From: a bacterium
Lineage (GTDB): Bacteria; Bacillota_I; Bacilli_A; Acholeplasmatales; Acholeplasmataceae
Assembly (NCBI GenBank): GCA_018623895.1
Contig: JAAZUY010000019.1
Location: 1-9,369 of the forward strand
Length of the DNA: 9,369 nt
Direction of reading: 5' to 3'
The notes under the pieces were generated by a model. The model did no database searches and was not told the origin of the DNA. It worked only from the letters and a program-made list of their open reading frames with translations. Every line of letters begins with the position of its first letter. The stretch's first letter is position 1. Shown here one piece after another: positions 6,079-9,369 of the stretch. Made by a program: the position numbers and the translations under genes.

Positions 6079-7159
6079 AAGAAAATTTATCATAATATAC
6101 GTTTTTTTCTTTTATGTTATGTTTGTTTAATACTTTTATACAAGCATCTATCATACCTGGTGAACCGCATAGGTATGCTTCATGGTTTGATAAATCATCA
6201 ACCATTAAGTCTAATACCTCAGTAATTAATCCGGTTGGACCTTTCCAATTATCTTCTTTGAGAGGTTCTGATAATGCTGGAATATACTTAAAATTAGGAA
6301 ACTCTTTTTCTAGTTCTATAAACTCCTCAGTAAAATATAGGTCCCTAACTGCTCTGGCACCGAAAAAATATTTTACTTCTCTATTCATACCTAATTCTTT
6401 TAATCTGTAAAGTATAGATCTTATTGGTGCTTTTCCTGATCCTCCTGCAATACATATAATTGGTTTATTTGAATCCTCTTGCAAATAAAAATCTCCAAAA
6501 GGTCCAATTAGCGTGATTTTATCCCCTTTTTCAACAGCTTTGTGTACAAATGTAGTTGCTTGGCCCTTAGGTACATACCTAATTATCATTTCAACAAATT
6601 CTTTCTCTGATGGATTTGAAGCTAATGAGTATGCCCTAACCACTTCAATTCCTGGAACTTTAATTTGCATAAATTGGCCTGGTTTAAAATCTATTGTACT
6701 CGGGTTAATTAATTTAAATCTAACTAATTTAATGTCGTATGTTAAATCCTCAACATGCTCAACGATTGTTTCAAAATCTTTTGCAGATAAAAGTCCTGGC
6801 GGTAAAACGATCTTCATATCAGGTTTAACTTTTTGTTGACACGAAAGTCTTACTCCTGATTCAATTTCTTGTTGGTTGAGAAATGGTTCTTCCGTTGGTT
6901 TTACACTAGGTACATCATCAATAAGTCTAAATTTACATGTTCCACAAGTGGCTTTACCTCCACAAGCTGAAGGAAGAAAAACTTTGTTTTGAGAAAGTGT
7001 TGTTAAAACAGTTTCATCTCCATAAACAACAAGTTGATTATCTCCGTTTATAGTAATTGTCTTTGGTTTAGAACCGCCTAATAAAAGTTCTAAAATAACT
7101 AATAAAGCAGTTATAATTATTAATATTCCAAATATTATCAATGGTAAATATAAATTCAT
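6077..7159 (-). CDS. nqrF: Na+-translocating NADH:quinone reductase subunit F (NADH dehydrogenase subunit)
   Basis: NqrF takes electrons from NADH through FAD to a [2Fe-2S] ferredoxin domain and on into the membrane part of the complex. The 360-residue product has one N-terminal membrane helix (about 5-27). Next is a ferredoxin domain with ligands Cys66, Cys72, Cys75 and Cys107 (SACGGKATCGTC, then RLSC). Last is a ferredoxin-NADP reductase module with the FAD motif RAYS (175-178), the NADH site IAGGSGKAP (237-245), GARAVRDLYF and the C-terminal LCGSPGMIDA. It is shorter than the roughly 400 residues I recall for proteobacterial NqrF, with no obvious motif lost. GGAGG (7168-7164), overlapping the nqrE stop TAG, sets the start. 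It is the last gene of the operon; an intrinsic terminator follows at once. Confidence 0.95.
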   Translation of the reverse strand: MNLYLPLIIFGILIIITALLVILELLLGGSKPKTITINGDNQLVVYGDETVLTTLSQNKVFLPSACGGKATCGTCKFRLIDDVPSVKPTEEPFLNQQEIESGVRLSCQQKVKPDMKIVLPPGLLSAKDFETIVEHVEDLTYDIKLVRFKLINPSTIDFKPGQFMQIKVPGIEVVRAYSLASNPSEKEFVEMIIRYVPKGQATTFVHKAVEKGDKITLIGPFGDFYLQEDSNKPIICIAGGSGKAPIRSILYRLKELGMNREVKYFFGARAVRDLYFTEEFIELEKEFPNFKYIPALSEPLKEDNWKGPTGLITEVLDLMVDDLSNHEAYLCGSPGMIDACIKVLNKHNIKEKNVYYDKFS

Positions 7160-7167
7160 TTTTCCTC

Positions 7168-7737
7168 CTAAAATGCCATCCCAGCGAATCCTGAGAATGC
7201 AAGTGCTAGTATTCCTAATATTATGAAAACTATCGCACGACCTTTTAACCCTTTTGGTAAATCACCTACTCTAAGAAGTTTTTCTCTTATCGAAGCAACT
7301 AAAACTATTGCCAATAACCACCCTAATGAAGAACCAAATGCAAATACCACAGTCTCCGCGAAGCCATAATCTCGTGTGACAAAAAATTGACTTACTGCTA
7401 AGACAACACAATTGACTGTAATAAGTGGCAAATAAATTCCAAAAGAACTATACAATGATGGTAGATATTTTTCTAATAGTATTTCAAGCACTTGAACAGT
7501 TGCTGCAATTGTAATTATAAAAGTTAATAGACTTAAATCTGTCGTTCCTGTTGAAACTAATAATGTGTAAATAGGATAATTAATTGTAGCTGTAAGAGTT
7601 ACAACAATTACAACAGCTATCCCCATCCCTCTAGCATTTTTCACGTTTGTAGATATTGCTATAAGAGGACACATACCTAATATCAATGTTAATGCAATGT
7701 TATTGCTTAAAATTGTTGAAATAAAAAAATCTAACAT
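7168..7737 (-). CDS. nqrE: Na+-translocating NADH:quinone reductase subunit E
   Basis: This 189-residue membrane protein has about six hydrophobic segments and is one of the paired, inverted-topology subunits at the core of NQR. Family marks are LGMCPLIAIS (20-29), LPLITVNCVVLA (103-114), FVTRDYGFAETVVFAFGSSLGWLLAIV and SIREKLL. Cys23 and Cys110 correspond to the cysteines that, with two from NqrD, hold the intramembrane [2Fe-2S] cluster in solved NQR structures. RnfA is the homologue in the Rnf complex, but NqrF downstream identifies the NQR form. AGGAGG (7751-7746), overlapping the end of nqrD, gives the start. Only three bases lie between nqrD and nqrE, and the TAG stop forms part of the nqrF ribosome binding site. 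Confidence 0.95.
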   Translation of the reverse strand: MLDFFISTILSNNIALTLILGMCPLIAISTNVKNARGMGIAVVIVVTLTATINYPIYTLLVSTGTTDLSLLTFIITIAATVQVLEILLEKYLPSLYSSFGIYLPLITVNCVVLAVSQFFVTRDYGFAETVVFAFGSSLGWLLAIVLVASIREKLLRVGDLPKGLKGRAIVFIILGILALAFSGFAGMAF

Positions 7738-7740
7738 CTT

Positions 7741-8364
7741 TTATTCCTCCTCGTATGATTTGGCCCAAGTTCTTAAAATCCAAATCATTAATCCAACTAT
7801 AAAAAATGCTCCTGAAGCGGTTCCCATTGAAGCCCAGCGTGTAAAATTTTCAGGTAAAATTTCAATTCCAAATAAGGTTCCAAATGCTAAAGGTTCTCTA
7901 ATTAAAGCAACTAAGACAATCACAAATGTATAACCCATTCCACTAAAAAAGCCATCAATTAATGAATATTTCCAAGGATTTTTTATTGCAAAAGCTTCTG
8001 ATCTACCCATAACTATACAGTTAGTAATTATCAAACCAACATACGCTCCTAATGACTTATAAATATCTGGAAAGTAAGCTTGAAGAAATTTTTGTACAAA
8101 AATTGTAAATGTTGATATTATAATCATGTAAGTTACAATTCGTAATTTTGCAGGTATATAATTTCTAAATATTGCCACAAATAATGAACTAAACATCGTT
8201 ACAAATGTAACACCAAAACCCATTGCTAGGGCGTTTGGAACAGTATTTGATATTGCTAATGCACTACATATTCCCAAAACTGCGACAAAAATCGGGTTAC
8301 TTGTTTTCATGCTATTTTTAATTATGTTGTACCACTTGGTATATCTGAGCTTAATCCATTTCAT
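7741..8364 (-). CDS. nqrD: Na+-translocating NADH:quinone reductase subunit D
   Basis: This 207-residue membrane protein has six likely helices and is homologous to NqrE and to RnfE. It shows NPIFVAVLGICSALAIS (23-39) and GLIITNCIVMGRSEAFAIKNP (split here as GLIITNCIVMG at 110-120 and RSEAFAIKNP after it), then DGFFSGMGYTFVIVLVALIRE. Cys33 and Cys116 match the cluster cysteines of NqrD. The start at 8364 directly adjoins the nqrC stop, with GAGGAG at 8379-8374 as ribosome binding site. Met19 would give a protein starting nearer the conserved region but lacks a site. Length is close to the family norm. Confidence 0.95.
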   Translation of the reverse strand: MKWIKLRYTKWYNIIKNSMKTSNPIFVAVLGICSALAISNTVPNALAMGFGVTFVTMFSSLFVAIFRNYIPAKLRIVTYMIIISTFTIFVQKFLQAYFPDIYKSLGAYVGLIITNCIVMGRSEAFAIKNPWKYSLIDGFFSGMGYTFVIVLVALIREPLAFGTLFGIEILPENFTRWASMGTASGAFFIVGLMIWILRTWAKSYEEE

Positions 8365-8973
8365 TTAATTTTTCTCCTCAAGTAACTGCTTATGAATAAA
8401 ATAGCTCTCTGTTAAAATTGCCTCAAAACTATCTGAAGTTTTTGTTGCACCCGCTAATTGATCAACTTCGTATGGTAAATTTTCATCTCCAAGAGGTCCA
8501 ATGATAAGTAGTCTTTGCGAACCAATGTTGAGTGGTAAATCTTTAAATTGGTCTAAGAAACCCCTTGAAGATACATCTTTTCCAAGTTGTTCTTCCTGTT
8601 GAATAACCGACAAGTCTACAATATGTTCCAAGTTTTCATCTAGAGTCATAACACCAATTATATCACCCCAAACACCAGCTTGATCGAATATTCCAAATAC
8701 AAATGAAATTGTTTTTGTTGCATCACAAAAGTATACATTTAGTTCTTTGTTTTCGTAATAAAATTTCTGTACTTCTATTTCACTTTCAAAGACATCAAAT
8801 AGATCATCATCATTAAATTCCAAATTGTTATGTGTTAAAATCGCTCTGTAAAAATCTTCGTTTTGATTCTGCTCAATTCTTTTTGAAAATAATAAATCCA
8901 TTGAAATAAATGCAGTTGAAGTAAGCAGGGCAAGAACAAAGATGTAAATTAATAAATCAATATATCTTTTCAT
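8365..8973 (-). CDS. nqrC: Na+-translocating NADH:quinone reductase subunit C (divergent, FMN-binding)
   Basis: The 202-residue product has one N-terminal membrane helix (about 7-29) and an extracytoplasmic domain ending in the FMN-binding segment DQLAGATKTS (171-180). Thr177 is the expected site of the phosphoester-bound FMN that ApbE attaches. GVWGDIIGVMTLDENL (100-115) is also family-like. The protein is shorter than proteobacterial NqrC (about 255 residues) and nearer to RnfG in size. The usual ETPGLG loop is replaced by EEQLGKD (127-133), and Ala174 stands where Ser or Thr is usual before GAT. NqrC rather than RnfG is chosen because the operon contains nqrF and has the nqr order. ATG overlaps the nqrB stop as ATGA, with AGAGG about seven bases upstream. 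Confidence 0.88.
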   Translation of the reverse strand: MKRYIDLLIYIFVLALLTSTAFISMDLLFSKRIEQNQNEDFYRAILTHNNLEFNDDDLFDVFESEIEVQKFYYENKELNVYFCDATKTISFVFGIFDQAGVWGDIIGVMTLDENLEHIVDLSVIQQEEQLGKDVSSRGFLDQFKDLPLNIGSQRLLIIGPLGDENLPYEVDQLAGATKTSDSFEAILTESYFIHKQLLEEKN

Positions 8974-9369
8974 TTTTTAACCTCTAATTTGTTTTTTTCC
9001 AACATCGGTGATATGGCATTCATGATTATCAAGGAGTAAATAATTCCTTCTGATGCTGTTGCAAATCCTCTTATCAAAACAGTTATGAGAGCTATACCAA
9101 GTCCATAAAAAACTTTTGATATGTTCCCCATTGGTGTTGTTGATTCATCAGTTGCTACAAAAAATGCTACAAATAACAATTGTCCCTGTAATAATCCTAA
9201 AAATGGATCACTTAATTGATCGGGATAAAATAGTCCAAAAACAAAAGTAAATAAAGTAGTAAAAAAGATTATTGAAAGCGGTACAAGATAATTTATTGAT
9301 TTTAAAAGAATCATTGTAAATCCTAGTACTAAAACTAATATCAATAGTGTAGACCCCGTTGGTCCCGAA
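8970..9369 (-). CDS. nqrB: Na+-translocating NADH:quinone reductase subunit B, C-terminal part, cut by the right window edge
   Basis: The frame is open from the window edge to the TGA at 8972-8970, giving the last 132 residues or so of a membrane protein. It begins near SGPTGST, matching the conserved helix that follows the FMN threonine region in NqrB/RnfD. It then shows several hydrophobic segments and the block LLFVAFFVATDESTTPM (about residues 60-76 of the fragment), GLGIALITVLIR, ASEGIIYSLIIMNAISPML, all typical of the NqrB/RnfD C-terminus. A TTG at 9344 could serve as a start, but the homologous sequence upstream of it shows this is an internal codon. The covalently flavinylated threonine lies outside the window. 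The four-base ATGA overlap couples it to nqrC. Confidence 0.93.
   Translation of the reverse strand, partial: SGPTGSTLLILVLVLGFTMILLKSINYLVPLSIIFFTTLFTFVFGLFYPDQLSDPFLGLLQGQLLFVAFFVATDESTTPMGNISKVFYGLGIALITVLIRGFATASEGIIYSLIIMNAISPMLEKNKLEVKK

Noticed and set aside
6114..6839. Plus-strand open frames at 6114-6410 and 6513-6839
   Set aside because: Both are antisense to nqrF, with no ribosome binding site or recognisable domain.
7697..7933. Plus-strand open frame of 78 codons
   Set aside because: Antisense to the nqrD/nqrE junction; both of those genes have strong family motifs.
9342..9344. TTG as the true start of a small 124-residue membrane protein
   Set aside because: The frame continues upstream to the window edge with residues that match the NqrB/RnfD family, so this is an internal Leu codon of a truncated gene.

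Overview
The window is AT-rich DNA with tightly packed genes, strong AAGGAG/GGAGG ribosome binding sites and many TAA stops. This points to a low-GC Gram-positive bacterium (Bacillota, or a relative on the Mollicutes side such as the Acholeplasma/Haloplasma/Izemoplasma neighbourhood; the narrower guess is weak). TAA, TGA and TAG all end genes here, so the standard bacterial code is used, not the mycoplasma code with TGA as Trp. No insertion sequence, tRNA, rRNA, CRISPR array or phage gene was seen.

Positions 1-2437 (minus strand) hold a riboflavin operon: an extended -10 promoter, an FMN riboswitch with a readable antiterminator/terminator switch, then ribD, ribE (riboflavin synthase) and the start of ribB or ribBA, which runs off the left edge. 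The genes overlap by 1 and 14 bases, so translation is probably coupled.

Positions 2544-4643 (plus strand) hold a two-gene operon that diverges from the rib promoter: a small membrane methyltransferase of the isoprenylcysteine carboxyl methyltransferase (ICMT/PEMT) type, then a CrtI-superfamily oxidase that looks like staphylococcal CrtP (4,4'-diaponeurosporene oxygenase). Facing it tail to tail, five bases away, is an aldehyde dehydrogenase (4649-5983, minus) of the class 3/AldH type. CrtP makes a terminal aldehyde from a C30 carotenoid methyl group, AldH-type enzymes oxidise it to the acid, and an ICMT-like enzyme could methylate the carboxylate. The three genes therefore look like an end-group module for carotenoid acids or their methyl esters. 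This pathway is inferred. The genes for making the C30 backbone (crtM, crtN) are not in the window.

Positions 6052-9369 (minus strand) hold the end of a Na+-translocating NADH:quinone reductase operon: the 3' part of nqrB, then nqrC, nqrD, nqrE and nqrF, closed by a good intrinsic terminator. The four membrane cysteines of NqrD/NqrE and the ferredoxin, FAD and NADH motifs of NqrF are present. NqrC is small and departs from the usual motifs. NQR needs FAD, covalent FMN and riboflavin, so the rib operon and NQR may be linked through flavin supply, but nothing in the sequence shows shared regulation.
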